Shown here: piece after piece, positions 27,459 to 38,894 of the stretch
Numbering within the stretch: the first letter of the stretch is position 1
Layout of the letters: each line of letters opens with the position of its first letter
Assembly (NCBI GenBank): GCA_965240325.2
Contig: OZ251238.1
Span: 1,302,001-1,366,000 of the forward strand
Source of the DNA: Rebecca billardiae RCC1528
Taxonomy: Eukaryota > Haptophyta
Length of the DNA stretch: 64,000 bases
Direction of reading: 5' to 3'
Position numbers and translations under genes: made by a program
Notes under the pieces: model-generated
Seen by the model: the letters and a program-made list of their open reading frames with translations, nothing else
What the model was told of the DNA's origin: nothing
Database searches by the model: none

Positions 27459-30400
27459 TGATGACGACGCGTGCACGATCCAACGAGACTTCAGATTGTA
27501 CTACTACTACTGTACAGTACTACGAATGTATACACGCATCTGCGCGCGTGCGCGTGTGTGCATGTGTGTGTGTGTGCATGTGTGTGTGTGTGTCTAGCCG
27601 TCATCGGAGCGCGCCTGCGCAGACTGCGCTGGCAACATATCCGAGAGGGTGCACGCTGTCACAACAATAATAATGACTCACTACCAGGCGACGCGCGCCG
27701 AAACACCGGGCAGGGAGGAGCCACGACGAAGCGGAGACGAATGATCGCGCGCAATAATCATCAGCTCCTCTTCTCTGAACTTCTCACCGCGACGTACGCG
27801 CGGAGAACGGCGCCGGAGCTGGAGCTGACAGGAGCAGTCAGATGATGATTGACGAGTCAGCGCCGCTGTCGACTCGGTTCGTAAGCTATAGTCATGCAGT
27901 GTCATATGATTACGGGGCCCATGTCCATGCTTATCACGTGAACGCCCCGGTCGTCCGAATCGTTAAATCGCGTCATCACCGGTCCCGGACGCACGCGATA
28001 TCCCGCAACAACAAGCAGCTTGAGCTAGCGCTTGCGCGATTGTAATATATATGTATATATACTTATAGTCGACATATGCATATATGTTAGTTATTGTGAT
28101 TCCATAATAAATTACAAGTAGCGTTATAGGGAATCTATATAACTGATCGTCTATGAGCGACGCCAAGAATCCGGCTCGCATGGCATTCCAGCGTTGTCCC
28201 GCGCGCTCCGCCGTCGCGCAGGAGTCCTGGTGCGCTGCCAATCCGGCCCACAGCGGCGCACCTGCAGGACTCGGTTTGTTACTCGCTCATCGGGGCCAAG
28301 TTTTCGGGGCCAAGCTTCGCTCGTGGGGCGCATCGGGCTGCTTGCGACGAAGGCGCCGAGCTGGGCAGGGGGATCGCCTGCATCCGCGGACCACTCAGGT
28401 GCACTCTCCGCCGCAGGAGGTGCACCGGAGGCCGCAGCCCCTCTGCTCGGTAAGGTCGCTGGCTGTCCGTGTGGCTTGATGGCTCCCCGCCTGATCGTTC
28501 GGTGGCGCGACTACCTACATCATCTGTCCTCGCCGCGTCGCCCCTCATGCAACTCGGATGCCCTCTTGCTCTCGCCGCTGTTGCGTCAAACCGCACGCTA
28601 ACGCTTCGGCATCGTTTGCCCGCCCGCCCACCCTCTGGCGGATTTGGAATAATGATGGGTTCCATACGCGCACTGTGTCAGCGAGCCATATCAGCGTTAA
28701 TCGACCTTGCTCCGTGAGTGACTGACGACTCGCGGGCGCCCTCTCGACGTCGGGCAGCACGGCTCAAACGCGGCGCTGCTGCCAGCGGCAGCGCCCGCTG
28801 TAGTCGTTCCGGTTCGGCTCAAATCCAGCATCAACATAGCTATAACCTGATCACAGTTCCATGACGATCATCGTACGGTCTACCCCAGTCCCCACGACGC
28901 CGCGCGCCACCGACCATCCATGATCCAGCTCCAGTCGTACCCGACACCATACGAGCCGGGCATGGCGGTCAGAGTGGCTACTGTATATACGGGACTCTAA
29001 CTGCCATCGGCTGTGCCCGTCGGCTGTCGCGCCGCCGGTCCCGGATGCGCGGATAATTCGTCGTGACGATGATATATACGCGAATATAATGGCCCGCGGT
29101 GCAGGGCGGAACGCGCAGCGTGGAGCCCGCTCCGTGGGCCCTAACCACGTTTCAATAAGATCTTTGATCAAAGAAAAAAGGGACTGGGCGGTGTTTTCCA
29201 GAGTGGAGGAGACCGAGTTTCGATTTTTTGAGACCTCGTCCTTACGCATGGATTAGCGTCGAAAAAGGGCGCGTCCGCCGTCTTGAATAGTGAACAGAGG
29301 AATCAACGAAACCCACGCCCAAGTGTGCGAGGCAGGGTAATTGTGGGTAGACTCTCGTTAATGTAGTGTGACCATATAGTAAAATAATATGGCCTCGCCG
29401 CCGCAAGATGCCAAGAACGACCGTTGACATAATCGATCGTCCAACCAACTCCAATAGTGCGAGACATTGAAAAATACCCGCCGCAGCTATCATCCGTATA
29501 GTCGGAGCGGAGGGGGCGCGCGCGGCGCGTGTCATCCCCGCGTTTTGTACATCCGGGAGACGAGGCGTCGCGAAGGCGACCCTTTATTCGCGCCCCTCGC
29601 CGAGCCGACCCCCGCCGCCCGGGGGCGGGCTGCTGGGCGCACGAGCGCGAGCTGGCCACCGGCGTGAAGCCGAGGTGGAGCCAACTCGTCCTTCAGCTCG
29701 CAGGCGGCCCGGCTCCTGCGGCCGACCGCCCTGCTCGGGCATCCGCCTGCCTGCTTTGGCGCGGAGGCAAAACCGTACGGCCTAGCCCGCCGCCGCCACG
29801 CGGCGGCCAGTCGGGGTGTCGTGTCGCGATTTACGGGTGCGCGCCTCGCGGGGCAGGTGGCACTGTCCCGCCCGAGCGGTTCCGACCCCCGAAATTCCCT
29901 CGCAAGCGCCCGCGAACGCGGATCCTCGCCGCGGGCTCGCCGGGGCCCATGTGCGTACCCGGGTGCCCCTGTCGAGCCAGTCTGGTGCGAGCACCGAAGG
30001 ATGGTGCGGGCCGGGAGGCGTGCTGCGCGACGCCACCGAGGCCGCGGGCCAGCTAGGCACCGCTTGCGCGCCCACCAGTAGCCTGTGGCCCGACCACGCG
30101 TTCAATCGTGGCACCCGATGGCAGTCACGGTGCTCTGCGCCTGCGGCTGGAGCGCGCTGTGCGCTCAGACGCGAGCGGCCGCCAAGTTGCCGGGTAGACG
30201 CCGTGTGCACGCTCTGGCAGCTGCGGATCAGCATCCTGCGAAGCTCCGGCTGCCCCCACCTGAATGCTCGCACCACCCACCACGCGGCCAGCCGGCCCGG
30301 CGCGCGCCGCGCGGCCACCTCACCCGACGACCGTGCGAGCCTTGGGATACTGCGCGTATATATTGTGTGCTCAACGTGGGTGACAGCACAGCTGCGCCGC

Positions 30401-30983
30401 GGGCCCCCAACTACGTTGGTTCTGACGGAAGAGGACCGCGGAACGCGGTCATCATACTAATATTAAATTTGGGGCACGCATGCGTGACGACGACGATCGT
30501 GCGATATGATGATCATGATGATATGACTGCTGGTGATCGCGGTCATCGGTAACGGGCGGTGGCGGGTAGTTGAGTCGTAATGAGCCTAGCTACTGAACCG
30601 GCCTGCGCGGTGTGCCCGAGCCCGACTCGGATCAGATGACGACGACAGCCGCAGCGGCCCCGCCGGCCGCGCTGGCAGAAGGCGCAGTGCGGCATGAGAG
30701 ATAGAGCATGACGAGTGAAGGAGTCGGTAACGCCCGGACCAGATAGCGCGCATCCAACGCCGATGGCCCGTACCCGTGGCCACGAGCGGGAGGTCGGGCA
30801 TCACGCTGCGATCGGGCGCACAGGTGGAGGCAAAGCGCGCGCAAGCGTCGCCCAAGCCCCAAAGCCGCGGATGGCTGCCGGCTGACGGCCCACGAGGCGT
30901 GTGCTGTGCAGGGTGCGCTGCCGGTCCGCGGCGGATCCGCCCAGCACAGGTAGGCGGGCACGCGCATCGCCACGACGCGCCGC
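27459..30983. other. 3.5 kb without a recognisable gene; microsatellites
   Basis: A GT-rich microsatellite lies at 27545-27597 and TA-rich tracts at 28039-28085. 28840-29480 has distinctly lower GC, with a hairpin-capable stretch at 29118-29148 and a T6 tract at 29222. 29500-30400 is GC-rich again with biased frames. The longest frames on both strands show no domain and have no conserved context. Confidence 0.45.
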
Positions 30984-32283
30984 TCAGCACTGCTCCACGA
31001 GCACGAGCAGCTTGATGGCTGTCGTCTGCGTGCCCTCCTCGTTGTCCACGTCAGTGAACTCCGGCCGGCACGTCTGCGCGCGGCGGCGGGCGGCGGCGCG
31101 CGCGCGGGAGGCGTGGCTGAGCGCGGGTGCGCGCCGGTCCGGCGGGGCGGCGGCACGGGGCGCGCGCACGCACCAGGTCGATCCCCTCCTGCTCGATGTA
31201 CTGCCGCGCGATCGCGATGCCCTTGACCGCCTGGTTGACCGAGCCTGCCCCAATCGCGACCATCTGAACGCGCTGCGCCTGGCGCGCAGCGTTGGCGATC
31301 GCGCCCGCGAGCACCTTCGAGTCGGTGGCGGCGGCGACCTTGAGGCTCTGCAGGTTGGCCGTCGCCTTGTCGTCGGTCATGTCGCGCCGGGCCTGCGCGC
31401 GACGTGCGCGGGGCGGAGCGGGACCTCGTCAGCCGCGCGCCGCCGCGCGCACGAGCGCGACCGGCCGCCGCGCGAGCACCGCCTGCAGGGGCGATCGGCG
31501 TCTCTCTGGCGCAGGTGGCGCTGTGAGCGCTGCACGCCCCGCTCGCGCTCGCGGGCCCGGGATGGCCGTCCGTACGCGGCACTCGGCGCTGCCTCGGCAG
31601 CCGGGCCACGCAGCATGCGTGCAGCACTGCCGCGCGGCCCGCCGCGCGCTCCTGGCTGCGGCTGCGGACGCGTCTTAGCGCGCACGGCTCACACCTTCTT
31701 CACGATCGGCATGGACAGCCCGGAGGAGTCGGAGTTGTCGAGGTGGATGAACTCCGGCTGGAACGCGATGTCCACGTCCTCCGACAGCTTGAGGTACGTC
31801 CGCGCGATGCAGATCGCTTTCTGCGCGGCGAGGCGAGGCGCAGCGAGCGGACAGGCGAGAGCGCGTCAGGCGCACTCGCGCGTGCGCGCCGCGCGGTGGG
31901 TGCGTGCGCGCGCGCACCGTCGCCTGGTTGGTGGACTGCGGGCCAACTGCCATCAGGCACGGGCACTCGACCGGCATGCGCGCCTGCGCCGCGATCAGCT
32001 GCGCCGTGTCGCGCGGGTTGGTGTGAGCCCCGATCTTGGTCAGGTTGTTGCCGCGCGAGATGCGCTCGATGAAGTCAGGCAGCTCGCCCGCGTCGGTGCG
32101 CTCGCGGAGGTCACCGCGGGTGTACGGCGCGTCGCGCCCGCCACCCTCGCGCCCGCCGCCCCCTGCGCACGCCAGCCAGCAGCCGAGGACGCGCGGGGAT
32201 GCGCCGACGCGCTTGAGCAGGTGCGCGCGCGCCACGCGCCGTACGCAGCGGCGCGTGCGCGGGGCGCGCTCTCGGCGAGGCAT
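30984..32283 (-). CDS. Protein with two tandem SpoVS (stage V sporulation S-like) domains
   Basis: Domain 2 is secure: exon 31380-31174 (KVAAATDSKVLAGAIANAAR then VAIGAGSVNQAVKGIAIARQ) joined over a 100-nt intron to 31073-30984 (TCRPEFTDVDNEEGTQTTAI). These are hallmark SpoVS motifs. Domain 1 lies upstream: an exon ending at 31918 (TKIGAHTNPRDTAQLIAAQA ... GPQSTNQAT) and one starting at 31820 (KAICIARTYL ... FQPEFIHLDN). After domain 1 the frame either stops at 31689 or splices from 31695 (AAG|GTGTGA) to 31392 in frame with domain 2, giving one protein. I favour one gene. The first exon boundary is uncertain; 32283 is the nearest usable ATG. SpoVS is an Alba-related, probably nucleic-acid-binding fold known from Bacillus sporulation; its eukaryotic role is unknown. 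Confidence 0.75.
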
Positions 32284-32796
32284 GCACGGCGCGTGCAAGG
32301 ACGAGCGGTGCACAGGGGCGGGCACACACGTCGAGTCGTGCGCATCGCCATGGTGAGGACGAGATGGGCGAGTGGCGAAGACGATGGAGGATGCGCCCAC
32401 TGTCGCGGGCGTTGAGCCAAGACGCCAGCTGCGCGGCTGGCGAGCGGCGCCCCCGCGGCAGCGCGCTGTTGCAGACGGTTACTTACAACTGCATGTCGTC
32501 ATACGAGCTGCCAGATACGGATACCGTACCGCGCGGGTAACCGGTAATGCGTCCGTGGCGTATTCCGCACTATGACTAGCACGGGCCGGCGCCTCCAGCA
32601 CTCTGCACTGTCACTGCAAGCGGCACCCGCCACCACATCCGCTTGCGCGGTTGCGCCCACACACTCATCACAGCTCACTCGTCTCTCGTCTCGTCTGAGC
32701 AGCCACCGGCCCGGCGATATTAAGGGGGCCAGCCCGCATTGCACTCAACAGTCGCGGCCGGTGGCGGTAGTAAATTTTAATCCGCCCCGCGCCTGC
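32284..32796. other. Intergenic
   Basis: No gene is seen between the SpoVS gene and the 3' end of the beta-propeller gene. The composition is mixed and frames are short. Confidence 0.4.
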
Positions 32797-34513
32797 TCAG
32801 TCGCCGAACATGTTGTCTGTCGGCACGAGGAAGGTGTGCACGCTCTGGTCCTTGTCCCAGCAGCGGAAGTCCTGCCGCCCTTTGCTCTTGATCTGGTCGG
32901 ACGCGGCCACCAGCTTGTCGTACCCCTGCCACGCGAGGCCCTGCGTGTGGCGCGCGGAGCGGGCGGCGCGGCCGCGCGGCGGCGCGGTCGGTCGGCTGAC
33001 GGTCGGAGCTCGGCGGTGGCGCGCGCCGCGCGCCGCGCCTCTCGCTGGCGTGCCCGCGCGGCCGCGCCCCGCGCCGCGCACCTCGATGTTGCAGTACACC
33101 TTGCGGCACTCGCCGTCGCGCGGGAAGTCGTACACGCGCCCCTCGCTTAGCCTGAAGTCGGACGGCAGCCCGCCTGAGCCGAGCTTGAGCTTGCCAAGCC
33201 ACACGGCGGCGGACTCCTGCGAGGCGATGGCGACGCCCACTTCGGTAGAGCCCTCCGTCTCGTCGAGCGGGCGCAGCGCGATCGCGGAGAAGTCGACGAA
33301 CGCCGCGGTGCGCGGCACGTCGATCGTCGCGACCGACGCCCAGATGCAGCCGTCGCTCGCGTTCGCGGCCGGCAGCGCGTCTGTGAGCGAGCGCCGCCGG
33401 CGGTCGGGCGCGCTCGGCGCAATGGCCACGTGCTGCTTCTCCATCACGATGATGCGCCCGTTGCCCGCGTCGCGCCCCTCCTTCCCGCCGGCGCAGTGGT
33501 TCCCCTCGCACAGCCCGAGCAAGTACCCCCCGTCCTCGTTCGGCGCACCCGGCACCGGCAGCCATGCTGCGCCCTCGAACCCCTTGTTGGCGCACGAGAA
33601 GACTTGCTCGGTCGCGCACGGCGCGTGCGAGAGCGTCGCGGTCTTCACGTCGTGCTCGTGGGTGGAGGGCAGGCTGAGCTCGCGCACCACGCCGCGCAGC
33701 GAGCCGTCCTCGTGCTCGGCCGACTCCTGCGCGCTCAGGCCGGTGAGCCGCACCCACGCCCAGCCGCGACAGGTCGATCGGACGCGCGCGCGCGTGCGCG
33801 CGGAGGTGGGTGTGGGCCGTCAACTCAGGCGCGGCGCGCGGAGTGGCCAGTCCGCCACGACGCACGCCCGCGCCCCGCCGCCGCGCCGCGCGCACCTGCA
33901 GCACGAAGAACTTGTCGCGCGCGCCGTCGTACGCAATCGCCTCAAACTCCGACTTGCCGCCGTCGTCCTCTGGGTAGTCGATGAGCGCGTTGGTGGCGTG
34001 GGCCTGGTCGTACTGGAGGAGGGAGGAGAAGCGCGCGATCGAGCGCGCGTTGTCGAACACCACGTAGTACTCGTGCTGCGGCATGCCCGCCGCGTGCTCC
34101 GTCGCGCCCGGCTTGAGCTTCATCTCACGGCCGATCACGTCCGACGCCTCGAACGTCTTGAGCACGTCGCCGGTGGCGAGCTCGCGCGAGGCGCTGAGGT
34201 GCAGGAGGCGCATGACAGGGGCCTCGTGCACCAGCTTGAGCGTCTGCTGCGTGAAGTCGGGCGAGCCGCAGTCCTTGTCGTGCGCGGCCGTCGCGCCGCT
34301 CGCGGACCTCTTCCCGAGCAGCGAGCTGCCGTGTGCCGCCGGCGCCGAGACCCACGCGCCGATGAGCGCGCCCGCGCCGACGAGCGCCGCGGCGGCGAAT
34401 GCGCGGCGCACCAAGCCACGCCGCGCGCCGTCGGCGCGCCCCGCGCCCCCCTCCGCCTGCTGCTCGCGCAGCAGGTGCACCCGAACCGCGGGCGACGAGA
34501 CTGCCGACGACAT
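32797..34513 (-). CDS. Type II membrane protein with predicted beta-propeller (phytase/SdiA-regulated-like) lumenal domain
   Basis: Three exons (34513-33896, 33726-33082, 32940-32797), introns of 169 and 141 nt, both GT-AG and phase 0, giving 468 residues. A basic cytosolic tail precedes one transmembrane helix (RAFAAAALVGAGALIGAWVS, about residues 35-55). The remainder has repeated propeller-like strands: EFEAIAYDGARDKFFVLQES across the first splice, FEGAAWLPV with LLGLCEGNHC, and FVDFSAIALRPLDETEG. The pattern x-FEAIAYD-x-FFVLQES resembles esterase-like-phytase and SdiA-regulated propellers; an enzymatic role is not established. The first ATG in frame is 34513, at the edge of the adjacent C-type-lectin gene's 3' flank. 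Confidence 0.7.
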
Positions 34514-34810
34514 ATTTTTCGCGCCGATCGATGGGCACTGGCTTCCGCCCGGCGAGGCCGCCGACTCGAGCCCGGGAGGCAGGCTGGACAGCTGCTTTCG
34601 GGGCGACGAGCGACCCTCGCCGGCGGCCGGGACCGGTGCGCAGCAGTCACAGCCCTGGCCGGTGCAGGCGGTGCCAAACCGCCTGCTATGCCTGATTGGT
34701 TGCGTGCTGCTGGGCCCAGTGCCGGGTCCGCGTGGCCGCGCGAACGACTGACTGACATGACAGACCCTTCGGCGCGGCGGCCACGCGGACGGCCGAGTCG
34801 TGTGCAAGTT

Positions 34811-35530
34811 TCACGCCGTCGACTCGCTGCACAGGAACGGCAGCACGGCCACGTCACACGGCCGCTCCTCCCACCGCCCCGCCGCGCCGATCACAGCGCA
34901 GCCCGCGCGCGACGGGTCGCCCCTCGGCTGACCGGCCGCCCAGTTGGCCAGCGCGAGCTCGCGCTCGCCTGCGGCCCAGCCCCAGCCCTGCGTCGTGTTG
35001 TCTGCAGCCAGCGGCAAGCCGGCCGGTCTGCGCAGGCCGATCCAGACGCCGTCCAGGGGCGCGTCCCCGCACGCGCACGCGGCGAGCTCCGCCTCCGAGC
35101 GCGTGCGGACGGCGCCGAGCGCGCGCCCTTCGGCGGCGCACGCGGCGCGCGCTCCATCCCACGCGCGCGGCGCGCCGCTGCCCCCCCGCCCGCCGCGGTA
35201 GGCGAAGCGCGCCCGGCCGCCGTGCGCGGCCGCGTCCCGAGCGACGAGCTCGGCGCATGCCTTGCAGTGCTGCTGCGCGGGCATCGTCATGAGACCCACC
35301 AGCCCGCCAATCAGCGCGCCCGTGAGCACGCCCACCAGCACCAGAAGCACCAACGAGCGCCGACGGCGCACCAGCGCAGAGCGGCCGTGCGGCGCCAGCC
35401 CGATGGCGCCGCCGCCTCTCCCGGGGCTGGGCAGCGAGACGCCGCCGCCGGGGCTCGGCGTGACGCTGGACGCCGAGCGCTCGACGACGGCGGGTATTCG
35501 CAGCGTGAGCTCGCGCTGCGGCGACTGCAC
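34811..35530 (-). CDS. Single-pass membrane protein with C-type-lectin-like domain
   Basis: The 239-residue open frame starts with a Pro/Gly-rich cytosolic segment, then basic RRRR and a transmembrane helix (SLVLLVLVGVLTGALIGGLV), then Cys-rich stalk CKAC and a C-type-lectin fold: W-x-x-A-x-x-x-C, WIGL, GWGWAAGERELALANWAAGQ, the Cys of CAVIG, GRWEERPC and PFLC. The Ca-binding EPN/WND residues are not evident, so sugar binding is uncertain. No ATG precedes the transmembrane helix in this frame; 35530 is only a GTG. A 5' exon upstream must exist, either its own or from the SHSWHDD gene immediately upstream on the same strand (149 bp away), in which case this would be that gene's last exon. The exact start is unknown. 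Confidence 0.7.
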   Translation of the reverse strand: MQSPQRELTLRIPAVVERSASSVTPSPGGGVSLPSPGRGGGAIGLAPHGRSALVRRRRSLVLLVLVGVLTGALIGGLVGLMTMPAQQHCKACAELVARDAAAHGGRARFAYRGGRGGSGAPRAWDGARAACAAEGRALGAVRTRSEAELAACACGDAPLDGVWIGLRRPAGLPLAADNTTQGWGWAAGERELALANWAAGQPRGDPSRAGCAVIGAAGRWEERPCDVAVLPFLCSESTA

Positions 35531-35678
35531 GCTCGCAGCCGACTCCGCCCGCCCAGACCTGCCGGCCGAGAAGCGCGCCTCCCAGAACCACTGCGCAGAC
35601 TGCGCGGTGCTCAGCCGAGCGCGCGGCGGCGACGGGCACTCGGCGCTGGTGCGCGCACTCGACCGAGAGGAGCGGCGC

Positions 35679-38600
35679 TCAGCCGCGGCGGCGCTGGTGC
35701 GCGCGGCGGCGCCGTCGGAGCGCGCGGCGGCGCTCGCCGCTCGCCTCCGGCTCCGCGCGCGCTCGCCCGAGGCGCGCGCGCGGCGCGCGCCTCGGCCGCG
35801 GCGGCGTCGGCGCGCCGGCCGGCAGCACGAGCGCGGCCGTGCGTTCAGGCTGTCCGCCGGCAGCGGCGGTCGTGGCGCCTCCGCTGCGCGCGGACGTCAG
35901 CGTACCGCCCCCAGGCGCCGCGCCAGCGGGCGCGGTGTCAGCGGGCGGTGGTGCGGGCGAGCTCGCGTCTGCGGGGGCGGCGGCGCGGTGAGCGCCGACA
36001 AGCGCAGCCAGCTGGCGCCGCAGCCCTCGGGAGTCGGAGGCTGAGCGCGCCAGCGCCTTTGGCGGCTCGTGCAGCGGCGAGCGTGACCGCGACGACCACG
36101 AGCGAGCGCTGCTGGCGCCGTCGCTCGCGCTCGTCGCGCCCCCGGGCTCGTCCGTCCCTCGATCTCGCGGCGATCTCGGCGTCGAGGAGAGCGCGCGCGC
36201 CAACAGCCAGCCACCCGCGGCGATCGGCGAGGAGCAGCCCGCGGCCGCCGCGCCCGAGCGGTGCTCCGCGCGCGCCGCCGCGTCGAGCTCGGCGGTGCGC
36301 AGCTCGGAGTACGTCGCCTTCGGCGCGGAGAGGAGCAGCTCGCGCACCAGCCGGTTGAAGTCGCCGAGCGTGCCGCACGCGCCCTCGATGCACGAGAGCA
36401 GCCGGTCGTAGTCCGCAGCGAGGAAGCAGTCGCACGCGCGCGCGTCGAAGCGCGCGCCAAAGCGCGTCGCATCGTCCCCGCAAGGGCCTTGGTCGCCGCA
36501 CACGCCGGGCAGCAGGCCCATCTCGACCTCGGTGCCGCCCATCTGCACGAAGACAAAGAGCTGCGCGCACGCACGCGCGCGCGGGGGGGGGGCGACCCGC
36601 CGAGTGGCGCCAGGGGGGGGCGGGAGGTGATGAGGAGGGCACGCGGCAGCTGGCAGACGGCGCGGCGCTGCGGGTGTCACTCGCCAGGCGCCGTCATGCG
36701 GAGCACGGCGCCAACGGCTGCACAGGGCTGGAGGCGCAGCGGGCGCAGGCGCGGGCGCACCTCAACGACACACCACAGGCTGCGCGCGCAGCAGACGCCG
36801 CGGGCCCGGTCCGGGGCGGGTCCGGCGCCGGAGGGGAGGGGCGCGCTCCGGGGCGGGTCAGCTCGCAGCAGCGCCGCCAACAAAGACGCGCGCGCGCGCC
36901 ATCGAGCGGGCAGCAGCAGGCGCCTATACCCTAACCCTAGCCACCCAAACCCTCACCTAGGCAGCAGCAGCAGGCACCTCGCCCCGGCGTCGCGCGTGCC
37001 TCCGCGCGCGCGGCTGCGCCCGCCGCCCCGCCTTGGGCGCACGCGCGCACCGCTGCAGGTAGGTGTCGCCCGCGAGGATCAGCAGCCGGTTGCAGCCGGC
37101 CAGGAAGACCGGCAGGCTCGGCAGGTCGGCGTCGATGTTGGACTGGTCGATGCAGCACTGGCGGCGCGCGGGACGCGCGCGCGGGGAGGGCGGGCGGAGG
37201 CACACCACGCGCGCGCGTGAGTGCGCGCACGCGCGCCCGAGCGGCAGGGCGGTGGTGGCTGGGCAGCGCAGGTGGCAGGCAGTGCCCCGCACGCGCGCGC
37301 AGCCGGCACCGCGGCACACCTTGCGAGCGCTGCGCACGCAGCCGCCGCCGCGGCTGTCGGCGCAGGCGGCTCCGGGTGCAGCGGCCGTCCATCCGAGCGG
37401 GGGCCCGCCGCTCCCGCCGCTTGCCCGGCCACGGCCGCCGCCGCTGCGCCAACGGGCCGCCAAGCAAACACGCCCTTCCCACCCTTCGCTGCCCGCTTCG
37501 CTGCATGCGCACACCTTGTCGATCCAGAGGTAGGGCTGCCGGCCGTGTGCGCCCGCAAAGCGCTCGCACCACGCGTGCAGCTCCGTCCACTTGTGCTGCG
37601 GGTCGTCGTGCCAGCTGCACGGCGGCGCGGCGCGCGCGCGCACGCGGGGTGGGCGGAGCAGAGGCGCGCGCGCAGACGGGCGGGCGCATGCACACGCGTC
37701 GGAACCGCGCGTGCGGTGGATCCGCGCGACGCTGCGGCTCTCGCGCGCGCGCTCCGCGCGGCCGGGCGCGCGCGCGTCGGCCGTCGGGCGCGCGCGCGCC
37801 GCGCACCTGTGCGAGACGAAGGCGTCGACCATCTCGAGGTGCGCCGGCACCGAGCGCTCGTACCACGCGTTGTCCGCCGCGTTCGTCTCGAACACCTCGC
37901 GCGTGAGGCTGCTCGCGAGGATTGCGCGCATACGCTGCCGCCCCGATCGGATCGCGGCCTCAGGCGCCATGTCCTCCGCCAGCAGGGAGGCGATGCTCGC
38001 CGCGGTGCGCACGTTCTCGCCGCCCGCGGCGAGCGTCGCCTGCACGCGCTGCAGCACGCCGGGGATCCAGAAGAACCCCGCGAGCGGCGCGGACACCAGC
38101 AGAATACCCACCTCGCCTATGAGCCGCGCCGAGCTCGTATACGCGGGTACAAAGTGAAGGCCTGCGCCGAGCGCGTACGCGGCGCCGCAGCCGGTGATGA
38201 CGTAGAACGCACCGAAGACCTTCCAGAGGCGTCGGAGCATCCAGCGCGACGTGACGGCGTCGGACGCGGGCGGCGCGCTCACCGCGCCATCGGGCGGCGC
38301 GTCGTTCCGCTCGCCCACTTTCACAGCCGTGGCCCACGTGCGCTGCCGCGGCGGCGCGCGGTACCAGCGCGCGAGCCCGGCGATGTAGTAGAGGACGAAC
38401 ATCAGGTGGAAGGCGCCGTGCCACGCGACGCGCGCGAACGCGTCGTGCGCGTCGTACAGCACGCGGCAGTCCGCCACGCCGAACACGCGTGTCGCGCCCG
38501 GCAGCGCCTGCAGCGCCAGGAACACAGCCGCAAGCAGGAAATTGCATGCAAGCATCAGGTACGTGGCGCCGAGGACGAGGCGCTGGTCGACCGGGAGGAC

Positions 38601-38894
38601 GGGGAGGACGACCAGCCAGCTCGTGCACATGCCCAGCACGAAGCCCGCGTAGATGCGCCACGTCCACTCGCCCTGGTCCAGCATGATGAGCGTGAGCCCG
38701 CCGAGCGAGCCGAGCCCGCCGACGACGAGCGGCGGCACCGTGAGCTTGCGCCGTCGTGCGCGGCTCGTGGCGCGCGAGTGCTCGAGCTGGGAGCGAATGC
38801 GGTCGACGCGCGTGCTGTGGGCCGCATCGTCGCCCGCGCCGTCCGCGGGCTCCTGGTCGAAGGGCACGACCGTGGCGACCTTCGACGCGCGCAT
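35679..38894 (-). CDS. Six-TM protein with cytosolic SHSWHDD/WIDKCCIDQ (TIR/HET-like) domain
   Basis: Five exons: 38894-37807, 37614-37515, 37157-37051, 36779-36761 (19 nt) and 36560-35679; 731 residues if the last frame runs to its stop. Residues 50-300 hold six hydrophobic helices. Splicing creates the family hallmarks: VDAFVSH|SWHDDPQHKW (exons 1-2), YLWIDK|CCIDQSNIDADLPSLPVFL (2-3), GDTYLQR|LWCVVE|LFVFVQMGG (3-4-5), then FDARACDCFLAADYDRLLSCIE. This domain is widespread in haptophytes, dinoflagellates and stramenopiles and looks like a TIR/HET-type alpha-beta fold; its biochemical activity is unproven. Without the 19-nt microexon the LWCxxE motif is lost, which strongly supports it. The C terminus is low complexity and may instead splice on to the lectin exon downstream. 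Confidence 0.85.
36927..36957 (-). other. Telomere-like / G-quadruplex-capable tract inside an intron
   Basis: Within intron 3 of the SHSWHDD gene the plus strand reads ACCCTAACCCTAG then CCACCCAAACCCTCACC. On the transcribed (minus) strand this is four GGG runs plus a GG within 30 nt, able to form a G-quadruplex. It contains about two TTAGGG units. Confidence 0.6.

Noticed and set aside
29118-29240. U5-like snRNA (T6 tract resembling an Sm site with flanking stems)
   Set aside because: The conserved U5 loop (GCCUUUYAC) is absent and no 3' stem pairs; left as an unexplained structured region.
32810-36358. 1182-codon plus-strand frame
   Set aside because: Antisense to three supported genes, arginine-rich and without any domain.
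36927-36957. Chromosome end (telomere)
   Set aside because: Only about two telomere-type units, inside an intron of a well-supported gene with coding DNA on both sides.
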